64,000 nt of DNA, taken from positions 44,865,783-44,929,782 of the forward strand of contig OY757934.1 of NCBI GenBank assembly GCA_963585895.1, written 5' to 3'. Position numbers and translations under genes: made by a program. Position 1 is the stretch's first letter; each line of letters opens with the position of its first letter. Under the pieces are notes generated by a model. It did no database searches, was not told where the DNA came from, and was given only the letters and a program-made list of their open reading frames with translations. Positions 50,966 to 62,054 of the stretch are shown piece by piece. This DNA is from Sepioteuthis lessoniana (Eukaryota > Mollusca > Cephalopoda > Myopsida > Loliginidae).

Positions 50966-52400
50966 GAATTTTTGATATAATATAACAGTAATCTATTTAT
51001 ATTAAGAATAGTTATTTGAAGTTATGATTATTTACTAAGAATTATTACTATTAACTACTTGAAACCATATAACGGTGTCCAAACAAAAGATTTAATAAAA
51101 ATGTGACACGACGAGCGGTTGAGTACTTGATTAATATGTAAAAATTAGAATTTATGAAATATATTCTAATTAATATATATATATATATCAAAATCAAAAA
51201 AAAAAAAGATCCTTAAAATAAGTATCTTTTTTGTTCAAGGCTTATATGACCTAAAAAGCTGGTTGATCGTTTTTGATTTTAAAGGTCAATTAAGTGCGAG
51301 ACAATTGTTTTGGATTTTAAAGGTTAGCAAATTTATTTAGTTTTTCGGTTGTCAACTGAAACTTCATCAATCCCAATGATGAAACAGGTCATTTCGTAAA
51401 ACATATTTTTCTAGTCCTTATCTTGAAGGTCAGTGTCAAAAAGGAAATTTAATTTTGCTCCACCCTAAATAAAGATGAGTTGGGCATGCCTCATCCAGTC
51501 AGGTGAGATAGAGATTTTTTTTTCAACTCCATTGCTCTAAACCTGTTCCCATTGGTCAAAGCATCTAAAAAGGGTTTTCCCTATACCTAAAAGATGTCGT
51601 CCTGAACTAGGATTGGCTGACCAATGGTAATATGACTCCTAATTGTCTCTTATTGGACAGACAATCAGAAACCATTTTTAGTCTGGATATTGATCTATAA
51701 AAAATGGAATACTTAAACAAATCCTCAGAGAGGATAAGGAAGAGGGACCAAGAAGAAACTCAAGACTGTCAAAGAAGCACCACTTCCATTCCAGACCCGA
51801 AGTACTCAGAACAACCTTTAGACATAACAAAATTTCAAAGTCCCAGACTTTAGAGACGATAGTATTACTATAACCCCACCTCATCGTCATTCTTCCTCTC
51901 TCGATATTCTTTCTTCTGTTATTTGTTTGTTTGTTTGTTATTTATTGTCTCACAAACGTGTTTCAATAACAACGATTTGTTGTTATTAAACAACGGGTTT
52001 TCTCTATTCCTTGAGTTGCTAGATAATCTAGCCACTCATATTACCTGACCGTCAGAAGAAGATCCGGCTGAATTGTGTCACCCAACCTCCGTGAATCTTT
52101 CAAACACAACGTGGGCACTGAAGGATTTGACAAAGCAAACAGCCGGAAGCTAATGTGGTAGTCACGAACACAATAACCACAAGTACTGTGACTAGTAGTC
52201 ACACCACATTGGGTTCCGTGACTAGTATAGGACCACAAAAATATTTACTTGAAATCATATAATAATAGATATTAGATAGAAATGTTTGAAGCCAAACAAC
52301 TATATACAACTTGGATTATGTTGGAATACTTGATGTATATAACGGTAGGCAAAATATTTTCCGAAAAAAAAAAGATAAACAAAAACATGGATACAAAGAT
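50966..52400. other. Unassigned; part may be an LTR
   Basis: Between about 51,470 and 52,240 there are promoter-like features: ccaatgg at 51,621, tataaaaaatgg at 51,696, and less AT-rich sequence after it. No TG...CA ends or duplication could be fixed, so this stays a suggestion. Confidence 0.3.
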
Positions 52401-52409
52401 GCAATAAAT

Positions 52410-52490
52410 GCAATTCCTAATCTCTAGGATTAAAATAAATCATGGCGCGTTGAAATGCCGTTAAAATCAATCAATCAATCAGTGCATCCA
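52410..52490 (+). mobile_element. SINE-5 3' end
   Basis: Ends gttgaaatgccgttaaaatc plus three aatc units. Confidence 0.6.
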
Positions 52491-52674
52491 TAAGTTTCCA
52501 CTCAAATGATAAAAATGTAATTTTTATCATATACACTATAATTATTTATTTTCCACCATAGTCTTCTTCTTTCAAGGCACTTAATTCATTAGTGAATATT
52601 AAACACGTTGATCAAACATTGTATTTTCATATATTACTCTTAGCTAGAATTGTTTTGACATAGAATCGACGTCA

Positions 52675-52819
52675 GTGTACAACTGACAGTTTCTCGCCTT
52701 TGTGATCGTCAGGTCAAGTGGTGTGTAGTGTTAGGCATATCTTTGTATACAAAAAGATACCTACCACGTGGGAACCACTTGATTTAACGATCGCATCAGC
52801 AAGAAACTGACAGTTACAC
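52675..52819. mobile_element. Palindromic foldback element (MITE-like)
   Basis: Two arms of about 72 bases are imperfect reverse complements with almost no loop, centred near 52,747 (gtatac). Outer arm pieces gtgtacaactgacagtttct and aagaaactgacagttacac pair, as do tgatcgt/acgatcg, tcaagtgg/ccacttga and the inner aaagatac block. No coding capacity. Confidence 0.8.
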
Positions 52820-52854
52820 ACCGCCGTTGTTTTTGTCTTTAGGCTTTTCTTAAT

Positions 52855-53292
52855 TAGATGCTCTATCCATCTCAGTCGGCTGGAGCTGTAGAATGCAACG
52901 TCTGTATAACTGCAGAGGGATAAGATCCCCCCACGAGTGTCTTAGATATGACATTAAACCATCGGATGGTGAAGCTCCAGCCATAGAGATTTGGGAAATG
53001 TGGAGTACCCCTTCATTGTTATTGCTCTTAGGTCCACTCTGACTCGAAGTGGTAGTACCCAATAGGCTCCTATCTGGTCAGATGGAACAAACTGTGTACA
53101 AGCTAATGAATGATGATAAACTGTGTGCAAAAAAGATCTCAGGCTCGTTTAAGAATGTTATTTACAAAATGTGTTCAGAAATCATATATATATATATATA
53201 TTTGATACATATGTATAAAGAAGATTGGCATTAAATAACCTACATTGGTTGATATACCATAAAACCCAAACAAACCAAACCAAACCAAACTA
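52855..53292 (+). mobile_element. Element C, full length
   Basis: Head ctcagtcggctggagctgta, central block ending gactcgaagtggtagtaccc, AT body with a TA run, tail gttgatataccataaaaccc and aaccaaacc repeats. Confidence 0.9.
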
Positions 53293-54007
53293 GATGCGCT
53301 ATCACCGATATTGAGCACTCTTCATTTATAAATATGGCAAACTACATTATTAATATTGATATATACATATTAGATACATATTTTAAATCAAAATTCAACG
53401 TTCCACATCTTTTGCCATAAGAAATAGGACAAAAAAAGCATTAACAAAGAAAGCAAAATAATACAATAAATGATTTTTAAATGCAGTAAACAATCAAGCG
53501 CCATTTTGTTTTTCCTTCTTTCAACCCAAATCTCCCCCACCTTTCTCTTTGTCTATGATGTCTTTTCTCTCAGTGCCGACTCCAAATCCCAGTTCAGCTC
53601 CAAATTCTAATTAACTGTCAACTGTTTGGAATGTTTTTCCAAAACTTGTGGGACTTGATGATCGGTCTGTGAAACATCTGGACTTACTTAACTCTGCAGT
53701 CATATTACTATTCTAGTTTTTGTTTCGTTTCGTTCCTTCATTAACCTATTTCTGATTTTTGGTGTCTAACCTTCTAAGCCTGTAGCCTGCCTACTTCAGA
53801 ATATGTCGACCAATTAAGAGAACGTTGGCTAACGGCATAATCTGGTTGATACTAGCTGTCCATTCCCAAGTCCCACCTTCAACAAATTCTTCATAAATTA
53901 TCGATCTCTTGAATAATTTTATACGTAACTTGAATACTGTGCTTGCTATGACAAGGTGAGAACAAGTATTACTACATATACAGGGTCAACCACTTCACAT
54001 CTAGGAC
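53293..54007. other. No recognisable feature
   Basis: AT-rich with a few C-rich words. No domain or repeat family recognised. Confidence 0.5.
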
Positions 54008-54009
54008 GA

Positions 54010-54200
54010 ATATCATCATCATCATCATTATCATCAAAACATGCGGATAGCACGGATTCCCTTGATTACTGCTCGCTATTTGTACCTATCGGCCGTCCCT
54101 CAACGCAAGTCCTCTAGACAGTAGTCAGTGTCCACACAGAGCTGGTCGGCCAACACTTGTGTATCCATGTGCAGGAGTCCACAGGAGAACATCGTTTACT
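54010..54200 (-). mobile_element. RTE-B 3' end
   Basis: The (ATC)n tail at 54,012-54,032 is followed by the terminal RTE-B landmarks (plus strand atgcggatagcacggattcc; gtccacacagagctg). Confidence 0.8.
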
Positions 54201-54515
54201 ATGTGATTAATTGTTTCATCTTTACACTTTCTCTTTTCAACATTTTATTATTACAGGTTTTCTTTTTCTTTCTTTTTTTTGTTGACTATTCTATTTCTGG
54301 TTTTCTGATCGATATTAGGCAATTTGTTTGTATCTCAAAATTCCAGAGAAGTTTGTGCGTTTTATTCTACTAGGTGGGTTCTGGCTTGTACATATATCAC
54401 GGTCAAATTTCGATTTTTTGCACAATTCCCAGTGTGATCACCTTCCCCACCCAGTCGTGTCTAGTCTTATATTCTTTTTGCGCTAATTTGCTGCTTTCGC
54501 TTATTATATGAGTGA
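54197..54515 (-). mobile_element. RLE-A fragment joined to RTE-B
   Basis: The minus strand reads SESSKLAQKEYKTRHDWVGK, then worn KTHKLLWNFEIQTN. A detached KDETINHI piece at about 54,200-54,230 sits directly upstream of the RTE-B end, so the parts are out of their normal order. Confidence 0.7.
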
Positions 54516-54539
54516 TCATAATTATCCTTATTATCATTG

Positions 54540-54662
54540 GAAAGGAATAATTGCTTGATACCATACAATTGTAAAAAAATGTTTGGACTCAGCATAAAAT
54601 AAACCCCGAATTGATTGACATGCCGAAAAATTAAACCAACCAACCAACCAACCAACCAACCA
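54540..54662 (+). mobile_element. SINE-5-like 3' end with (aacc)n
   Basis: Ends attgacatgccgaaaaatta plus six ccaa units. Confidence 0.55.
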
Positions 54663-55487
54663 ACATAATTTTGATCTGCTTTATATTAGATTTATATTAT
54701 GCACGGAAAAATGTCGTATAAGTTATATTGATCAAAAAGGAAATTATGTTGAAAAATTAATATTTGTTACACAAAATGAAAGATCTTTTTCGTGATAAGG
54801 TTACAGAAGTAACATACATAGCTTAAAACAACTAGTTTAGATATTTTGACGATAGTTTTAAAAAAGTAGTATTTCATACAAATAACTCCGCCATGTATTT
54901 CAGTGGGTATAAAATGTTAATTGAAAGCACGAGAATTAAAAGAAAAAAAGAATAAAAACTCTTTAGTTCTTTTCTAAGATGAATTTAGCCTGAAACAAAA
55001 GCGCATTACAAGTTTTTGATTGTGAAAACAATCCTCGTGTACTTAACCCGGATACTAAGAGGAATTATTTATTTGCTTAGAATACAAAATAGCATAAATA
55101 ACTATTTCTATACACAGGATATGACATTAATAACACACCTATTTTAAACTGTCACCAGTGAGGTGCAAGTGAACTTGGGCAAGTGGCAATGGCAGCTCCA
55201 TCTAGTTTATTTCTTTTACAGATATGATCAGTTACAATCATGATTTGTACCGATGTATCCGCGACGTTTGCTCTTGAAACGTTCTTTTAAGACCTGTGAA
55301 TCTGTAATCGCTACAGTGGTAGCTTTTCAAGCTCATTTCCTGTTACGTGGGAATGATGTTGTTCCCGATAGAAAATTTATACTTCTATAGGTTGAAAATT
55401 TCAAATCCATTGGTTCATCAATGAAAATGAAGCCACCTGGAAAAATGAAAGGATTCCAGTCCCCTCCGAGCCTTGATTGTATATAGT
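54663..55487. other. No recognisable feature
   Basis: AT-rich to 55,100, then less so. No frame or repeat recognised. Confidence 0.5.
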
Positions 55488-55735
55488 CAAGTAAATTTGG
55501 CAACCGTTGTCAAGGGTGATCAGAAGGTTCCCTTTTGAATAGCTACTACACCGCGATGTAGGGGAGGACGCGAAACCTTTCCCTGGATTGCTCTACTTTA
55601 CCCTTGATACGTACCTTATATTGCAAGGAGGTATCAAATACCATTTTTAAAGTCTTTGGTATGACTCAACCTGAGATTGAACCCAGGTCTCCTGGACCAT
55701 TGGCGAACACTCTACCCACTAGGTCAATGAGCCGG
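55488..55735 (-). mobile_element. SINE-3, full length
   Basis: The minus-strand copy has a short central deletion near 55,625. The head is complete (plus strand cactaggtcaatgagccgg). The sequence gattgtatat occurs on both sides (about 55,476 and 55,739), a likely target-site duplication. Confidence 0.85.
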
Positions 55736-56104
55736 TTTGATTGTATATAAAAGAGGAAAAAAGATGATTATAGATAATCTACCACTTACCTAAATTCACT
55801 TGCACCCCACAGGTGACAATCTAAATTGTGGGAAGTATTTTTATCACAACCTGTATAATAAATCTGGCAAATGTTTTATAACATAAATGTCTTTCTCGAT
55901 ATATCTATCAAGTATTTACTTAAACCCCTTATCGGATCAATTTTGTTTAAGTTAGTCATCGTCCTAAACACCTTTGCCAGCTTAACTATTTCTTCAAAGA
56001 GGTTCATTTTCGAGCGTTTTTTTATTTTTCTTAAAAATATTTGATCTTTTTTTAATTGGAAGTATATAACGCAAGATTCATGAAAACAATTTTTTCTTAA
56101 CGTA
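55736..56104. other. No recognisable feature
   Basis: AT-rich. Confidence 0.5.
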
Positions 56105-56420
56105 TTAACTAAGATTTGCTTAGTTATGGCACAAGGCCAGAAGTAAGAGGTATCCGTGAGATTTGAACTCTCCAGCTATTGTTTGCCTGTTTAGCTTGCT
56201 TTCCAATACACCCGGGGAAATTTCTTCTTTAAGTTATTTACGAACCTGTGTTTAGTTTTGGCACAAGGTCAGAAGTATAGGACACTCAGTAAGACTCAGA
56301 CTCACGCGTAATGGTTTAGCAATCTGGCTTGCTACCCATTACAAAACATGAGACTCGAACTCACTAACAACGGTCTGCCAGTCTAGCTTGCTAACCAAAA
56401 CAACAAGGGAGACGCTCATA
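56105..56420 (-). mobile_element. SINE-4, two adjacent units
   Basis: Two units (56,105-56,220 and 56,245-56,420) each show ttggcacaaggtcagaagta and, on the minus strand, B-box-like gagttcaaatctc or gagttcgagtctc with a tRNA-like head. The motif tggcacaaggccag is a landmark I associate with cephalopod SINEs. Confidence 0.6.
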
Positions 56421-56652
56421 CTTTTCTTTTTTCTTTATTTTTTGTTATTAGCATATCAACAAGACACAGAATGTGACCTTCAGCCTATACACCTGGTTGT
56501 GAGAATGGTAAATTAAAATCTTCGTACCTAGTAGGTAAAGTGTTAAGTGCTGAAGCTAAAATATGGCTTCCTACTCTTTAATGTAAGGCATATTCTCCAA
56601 AATCACATGAACTTAGAATTAACTATATTTTTAGCAATAGAAAGGGATATAC

Positions 56653-57532
56653 GAGGTGCATACGATAAGTTTCCAGACTTTTTTCGTATGGGCATTTAAA
56701 ATTGTCGTAGACTCTTGAAAGTTTAATATGTTATTGCTATACATTTTATTAGATGGCTGACGAATTTTTACGATTTAAGGTTCAAATGAACAGCTGCCGC
56801 AGGAATTCGAATACACCCTACTAAAGCCTGATTGTCACAGCTGGTGAATTTCAAAAATGCAATCTGACACTTTAGAAGAACGATATGCAATAAAATTCGG
56901 TTTTAAACTTGGAAAAAATGCCACAGAAACGTATGGAATGCTTCAGACTGCTTTGGGGGCATCTTGCATGAATCGAGCATCGGTTTTTGAGAGGCATAAG
57001 AGATTCAAGGAAGGCAGAAAGTCTGTGAGGCATAATGAAAGGTGTAGGAGGAGTAAGGAAATCAATACACCAGAGTTGATTGGCCAAAGGGTTAGGGTTA
57101 AAGTTACTATGCTGAGGCTTTAAGAGAGTTCAGGCTAGCACTCTTCAAATCGGGTCTGTGGCATTTCCACCAGGACAATACACCAGTCCACAACTCCATT
57201 CTTGTCACAGACTATTTGACCAAGATGTGCATGACGACAGTTCCTCACCCTTCTCATAGTCCAGACCTTGCTGCCTGTGACTTTTGGTTATTCCCTAAGC
57301 TCAGAGGATGTCGTTATGAGACAATTGAGGAGACGAAAGAGGCTGTGACGAAGGTCATTGACGCGCTCATACAAGAGGACTTCCATGGGGCCTTCCAGAA
57401 GTTGTTGGAACGGTACAACATGTGCATTGCAGCCGGAGGAGATTACTTCGAAGGGGACTAGAGTTTTGCGTGTGTACTATGAATAAAAGTGCCCATACTT
57501 AAAAGGTCTGGAAACTTATTGTATGCACCTCG
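56653..57532 (+). mobile_element. Mariner element, internally deleted, both inverted repeats present
   Basis: Terminal inverted repeats start cgaggtgcatacgataagtt at 56,653 and end with the complementary aacttattgtatgcacctcg at 57,532, over 40 bases each. Inside, an 88-codon frame (56,857-57,123) holds the N-terminal helix-turn-helix region (ERYAIKFGFKLGKNATETYG). The catalytic end follows in other frames: WHFHQDNTPVHNSI and PHPSHSPDLAACDFWLFPKL with its second Asp, then the C-terminus to a stop at 57,459. Several hundred bases of the middle, including the first catalytic Asp, are missing. Total length is about 880 bp, against roughly 1.3 kb for complete mariners. Flanks show only a worn TA. 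Confidence 0.95.
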
Positions 57533-57621
57533 AACAATTTGTAACTGCTCTATATGCGGACAAAAGGCTGCATATTTCATTTCTTGAAAATAGTATTTCT
57601 GATTTCATCGAGAGGTTTTTA

Positions 57622-57860
57622 TTAACCAGTCCGTTGGTTAAAGTGTTCGCCAAAGGCCCGGGAGATCGGCAGTCAATCCCAGGTCGATTCATACCAAAGA
57701 CTAAAAAATGGTATTTGATGCCTCTTTGCTTAACACTCAGCATTATAAGGTAAGAATCAAGGGTAAAGTGGAGCAATCCATGGAAAGGAGTAGCGGTGTA
57801 ATAGTAACTAAAAAGGGAGCTTTCGCGTCCCCTTCGACTACGGTCGCCAACTTACTTATT
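57622..57860 (+). mobile_element. SINE-3, full length with a deletion
   Basis: Head taaccagtccgttggttaaa, middle caaagactaaaaaatgg, end ggtcgccaacttacttattt. The B box is worn and a short deletion lies near 57,795. Confidence 0.85.
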
Positions 57861-58007
57861 TCCGTTGTAAGACTATTCACGAGGCTTAGTTATACGTATG
57901 TATATTTGGTTCCACTCAACGGTAAATTACTTTAGAAATGCACCATCGACAGTCCTACCGTACATGTCAGTGTGTACTCCTGATGCTACCCCTTACAGCC
58001 AAAAATG

Positions 58008-58008
58008 C

Positions 58009-58051
<43 letters not shown>
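58008..58051. repeat. (TA)n microsatellite
   Basis: Pure TA run. Confidence 0.95.
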
Positions 58052-58055
<4 letters not shown>

Positions 58056-58081
58056 TCCATTCATACGTTGAGCAATCGAGG

Positions 58082-58643
58082 ATAGTTGGTTGGTTTGGTT
58101 TTATGGCATATCAACCTTTGTAGGTTATCTAACGCCAAGTCCATTTTTATGTAAATAATCTGTTCTATTGAAAACAGTTCAGTTTAACATAAGTACACAG
58201 TTCAATTGTCAAAAACATTTCCATTTCTAACTATTCAAACAGTTATATGTAATAATTCAGTTAAGTGTAAATACAGTTTTAATGTCGAGAAACAGTTCTG
58301 TTTCAAATAATTCAGTTAAGCATAAGCACGCAGTTTAAGTGTAAGTACGGTTTAATTGTCAAAAACGCTTCTATTTTAAGCTATTCAGTTTACTGAATTC
58401 ATTTTAGCATAAGTATGCTATTAGTTCTATTTAACCCATAGATAGGGCCCTATCAGGTGCTACCACTCCGGGCCAGAGTGGACCTGGGAGCAATGGCAAT
58501 GAAGGCGTACTCCGCATTCCCCAAAGCTCCAGCACTGCTGGAACCTCACCATCAGATTGTTTAGTGTCATATATAGGACACTCGTTGGGGGGGGGTCTTA
58601 CCCCTCTGCAGAGGTGCAGTCAGTGTATTCTACAGCCCCAGCT
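58082..58643 (-). mobile_element. Element C, full length with target-site duplication
   Basis: Tail ggttggtttggttttatggc at the low end, a body of repeats, and a head ending near 58,643. Flanks agcaatcgagga (58,070) and agcaatcaagga (58,644) differ at one of twelve bases. Confidence 0.9.
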
Positions 58644-58844
58644 AACTGGGCAAAGCAATCAAGGAGGGTATTTGCTGGTTGCCACATACGCTGAAATGCA
58701 ATTGCTCTTTTCATGAATTGAACACCCCAGTAGCCGATAACGTATCTGTAAAAAAAAAAAGACAAATAAAAAATTCCTTCACTTATACTGAGAATGACAA
58801 CGGCTCTGGGGTAAAATGTACGACTGACGTAAAGTCAGCTGGGT

Positions 58845-58925
58845 TTCAGTCTTCGTTTGAAGCATCTCGCGGGTCTAGCCACACTGAGGAGTTGTGATTC
58901 AACGAAACAGTCTGTCTGTGGATAA
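58845..58925 (+). mobile_element. SINE-5 internal fragment
   Basis: Carries cgaaacagtctgtctgtgga followed by a TA run, as in the copy at 43.5 kb. Confidence 0.65.
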
Positions 58926-58985
58926 CTATATATATATATGTAATGTTTGTTGTTGGTCCAAAGAAAGAATTAAAATATATTTAAA

Positions 58986-59041
58986 ATAGGTAGGTCCACA
59001 AAGAGCTTTGTAAACAATACCAATCTCTTCGTGGACCTACC

Positions 59042-59043
<2 letters not shown>
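58986..59043. repeat. Inverted repeat, 18-bp arms
   Basis: Arms aggtaggtccacaaagag and ctcttcgtggacctacct pair with one mismatch around a 19-base spacer. Confidence 0.85.
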
Positions 59044-59078
<35 letters not shown>

Positions 59079-59110
59079 TTTCGTGTGTGTGTGTGTGTGT
59101 GTGTGTGTAT
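59041..59110. repeat. (TA)n(TG)n microsatellite
   Basis: Links the inverted repeat to the 3' end of a SINE-1. Confidence 0.95.
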
Positions 59111-59372
59111 TTACCAACCCCTCTGGACAGGTGGATGTGACAAAAAGTCAAATTTTAAAGTGGAGTTTAACGAGTTTGAATTCAGGATTTTTATACTAAG
59201 GTTAAAGAAACCAGTCTGCCTTACTATTTAATCTAAGCCTGAAGGAGAGTGGTCAGTTTCATGCCTTTCTCAAGGGTATCAGGGTTATGTGAAATGCAAC
59301 TTCGTCCAGGATTTGAACTCAGGTGATCGTGTCAATTTCCTACGACGATAAGATTGTACCACAAGCGTCTCC
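59107..59372 (-). mobile_element. SINE-1, worn
   Basis: Plus strand tatttaccaacccctctgga start to ttgtaccacaagcgtctcc. B-box-like gagttcaaatcc is retained on the minus strand. Confidence 0.8.
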
Positions 59373-59849
59373 TATATTATATAAATAGCAAACAATCGCA
59401 GGTTGATATTATACAGGTAACAAAACATCGAAATAAAAGTGATATCACACACTCTAAGTAAACGACTGAGCTTTAAAACATTTAAAGATTTCAATCTATT
59501 CACATAGAAGATCCGCTTAGGGGCTTTTACGTCAGTCCAGCAGAAAAATAACCAAGAGAATTCTTCTAATTTTATAATAAATATAATCTAATGCCTTAGG
59601 GTGTTGAAGAATGTGGGTTTGTCACTAAATTTAAATTAATTCGGGACGTTTGTTCAACTAGTCGTATTTATTTCTATCTGAATGAATAGATCTCGTAAGA
59701 TATCCTACAGAAGGCTGCATTTTTCATAAAATCTAACAAGCAACCAAATGCTACCAATAATAACAACGAGCTGAACCAGGGGAAACCCCATGGTTTAATT
59801 AGTATATATATATATATATTATAGAATTGAAAGAAAAAAATAAATTTTG
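59373..59849. other. No recognisable feature
   Basis: AT-rich with a short TA run at 59,802-59,817. Confidence 0.5.
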
Positions 59850-59905
59850 TGGTTTCATTATAAATTTATTTCGGTTCAATAAAATGACCCTCATCAGATC
59901 TAAAG
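59850..59905 (-). ncRNA. Hammerhead-ribozyme-like motif
   Basis: The minus strand reads CTGATGA, a 6-bp stem II with one mismatch (gggtca/tgaacc, loop ttttat), GAAA, then a palindromic stem III (ataaa/tttat) and an ATA triplet. Stem I is weak. The core is complete but the loop-loop contacts cannot be judged. Confidence 0.5.
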
Positions 59906-59946
59906 AAAGAAAAAAAAGAATACAGTTGTATATTAGAATATAATTT

Positions 59947-61275
59947 AGTTGGTTGTTTGTTTGGTTTTTATAGCATATCAACCTTTGTAGGTTATTTAAT
60001 GCAAAATCCATTTTATACAAATAATCAGTTCTATTTCAAACAATTCAGTTTAGCGTACAAAAACAGATTCATTTCAAATAATTCAGATTAGCATAAGTAC
60101 GAAATTTAAATATAAATACTCAGTTTAATTGTCAACAACATTTCTATGATAAGTTATTCTGTTTAGTCAAACAGTTCTAATTCAAACCATTCAGTTTAGT
60201 ATAAGTATAGTTTTTGCTTCCACACAGTTAAAGGTCAAAACAGTTCTATTTCACACAATCCAGTTCACCATAAGTATGCAGTTTAGTTCTATTTGACCCA
60301 CAGATAGGGCCCTATCTGGTGCTACCACTCCGGACCAGAGTGGACCTGGGAGCGATGGCAATGAAGGGGTACTCCGTATTCCCCAAAGCTCTAGCATTTC
60401 TGGAACCTCACCATCAGACTGTTTAGTGACTTATCCAGGACATTCATTGGGGCTCTTACCCCCTCAGCAGAGGTGCAGTCGGTGTATTCTACAGCCACAG
60501 CCGATTGGTCAATACACAGTATTCAATGTAAAAACAGTTTTATTTCAGATAATTCGGTTGATCTTAATTACACAGTTTAAATGTGAAAACAGTTCTATTT
60601 CGAGCGCTTCAATTAAGCATAAGTACGCAGTTTAAATACAAAACATTAAATTCTCGAAACACTGGTTTAATTCTATTTTACCTACAGAGAGGACTCTTAT
60701 CAGGTGCTACCACTCCGGGCCGGAGTGGACCTGGGAGCGATGGCAATGAAGAGGAGCTCCCCATTCCCCAAAGCTCCAGCATTACTGGAACCTCACCATC
60801 AGATTGTTAAATGCCACTCGTTAGCGGTGGGTCTTACCCTTCTGCATAGATACAGTCGGTGTATTCTACAGCCACAGCCGATTGGTCAATACACAATATT
60901 CAATTTAAAAACAGTTTTATTTCAGATAATTCGGTTGATCTTAAGTAGACAGTTTAAATGTGAAAACAGTTCTATTTCGAGCAGTTCAATTTAGCATAAG
61001 TACACAGTTTAAATGCAAAAAATATTAAATTCTCGAAACTCTGGTTTAGTTCTATTTGACCTACAGAGAGGACTCTTATCAGGTGCTACCACTCCGGGCC
61101 GGAGTGGACCCGGGAGCGATGGCAATGAAGAGGAGCTCCCCATTCCCCAAAGCTCCAGCATTACTGGAACCTCACCATTAGATTGTTAAATGCCATACCC
61201 AGGACACTCGTTAGTGGGGGGGGGGTCTTATCCTTCTGCAGAGATGCAGTCGGTGTATTCTACTGCTCCAGCCGC
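59947..61275 (-). mobile_element. Element C multimer, three heads in a row
   Basis: Read on the minus strand there are three head-plus-body units (heads near 61,065-61,275, 60,690-60,885 and 60,295-60,515) before one tail at 59,947. The last two units repeat with a period of 377 bp (ccgattggtc at 60,501 and 60,878) and are very alike. The single 3' tail suggests a multimeric source or later tandem duplication. Confidence 0.9.
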
Positions 61276-61599
61276 CTGGACAAAAATACAATTTAGGTAG
61301 GTTCATATTGCTTAGGCCAGAAGATATATTTTTTTTTATTTTAATCTTTTTCTGTTTTTTAATTAAAAAAAAACGCAAAAAACTCTTTAACGATGGAAGT
61401 ATCATTACATATTATAAAAAATAATGTTTATACATTCTTCTTTTAAAAAAAAACAAACAAAATAAACCGTAACCAATAATTTAAAACATTACTGAATTAA
61501 AAAAAAACGGTGAATACTGAAAAAATTAATTGTGGTTTGAGAGTAAATCAAAAATTGTAAATAAAAAATGAATTTCTAATTTCCTTGAAATTATTGTGA
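61276..61599. other. No recognisable feature
   Basis: Very AT-rich with several A and T homopolymers. Confidence 0.5.
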
Positions 61600-61709
61600 A
61601 TTATAAAGATTACATAATGTAATCCGTGTGGTCTAAAAATAATAAATCAACGCTAATATTGATTTATTATTTTTTGACCACTCGGATTACAGTATCTAAT
61701 CTTTATAAT
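61600..61709. mobile_element. Palindromic foldback element, second type
   Basis: Arms of about 50 bases pair with about four mismatches around a 10-base loop (cgctaatatt). The left arm has gtaatccgtgtggtct and the right arm gaccactcggattac. It is unrelated in sequence to the palindrome at 52.7 kb. Confidence 0.85.
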
Positions 61710-62050
61710 ACACAATATTTAACTAGGTTTATTATTCAATAGTCTAATCCTTAGACTAATTTCCTATATATATATATATTTATCTATTTATTTTAGTCTA
61801 ATAATTTAGTATATTGTTTTATATATTAAAACTATTAGTAACGCAAGTGAACAGACTGAAACTTATTGCTTTTATGTTGCTTTCTTTCCTTTTGTAATTC
61901 TTGTTTTAGTTTCCTTTTTGCTTCTTTTTGCAACTTTTAACTCACGCAGAATTGAGCAGAAGAGTACCTTTTAAGCTAAAATCGCTCTCGCTTTGAAGTG
62001 CTTTATTAAATAAAGACCTTCTTCTTCCTATTCTTCTTTTTCTTCTACAA
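61710..62050. other. No recognisable feature
   Basis: AT-rich with a short TA run near 61,768. Confidence 0.5.
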
Positions 62051-62054
62051 ATTC

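Noticed and set aside
51470..52250. A solo LTR with TATA and CCAAT words
   Set aside because: I could not fix TG...CA ends or a target duplication, so it is only mentioned as unassigned sequence.
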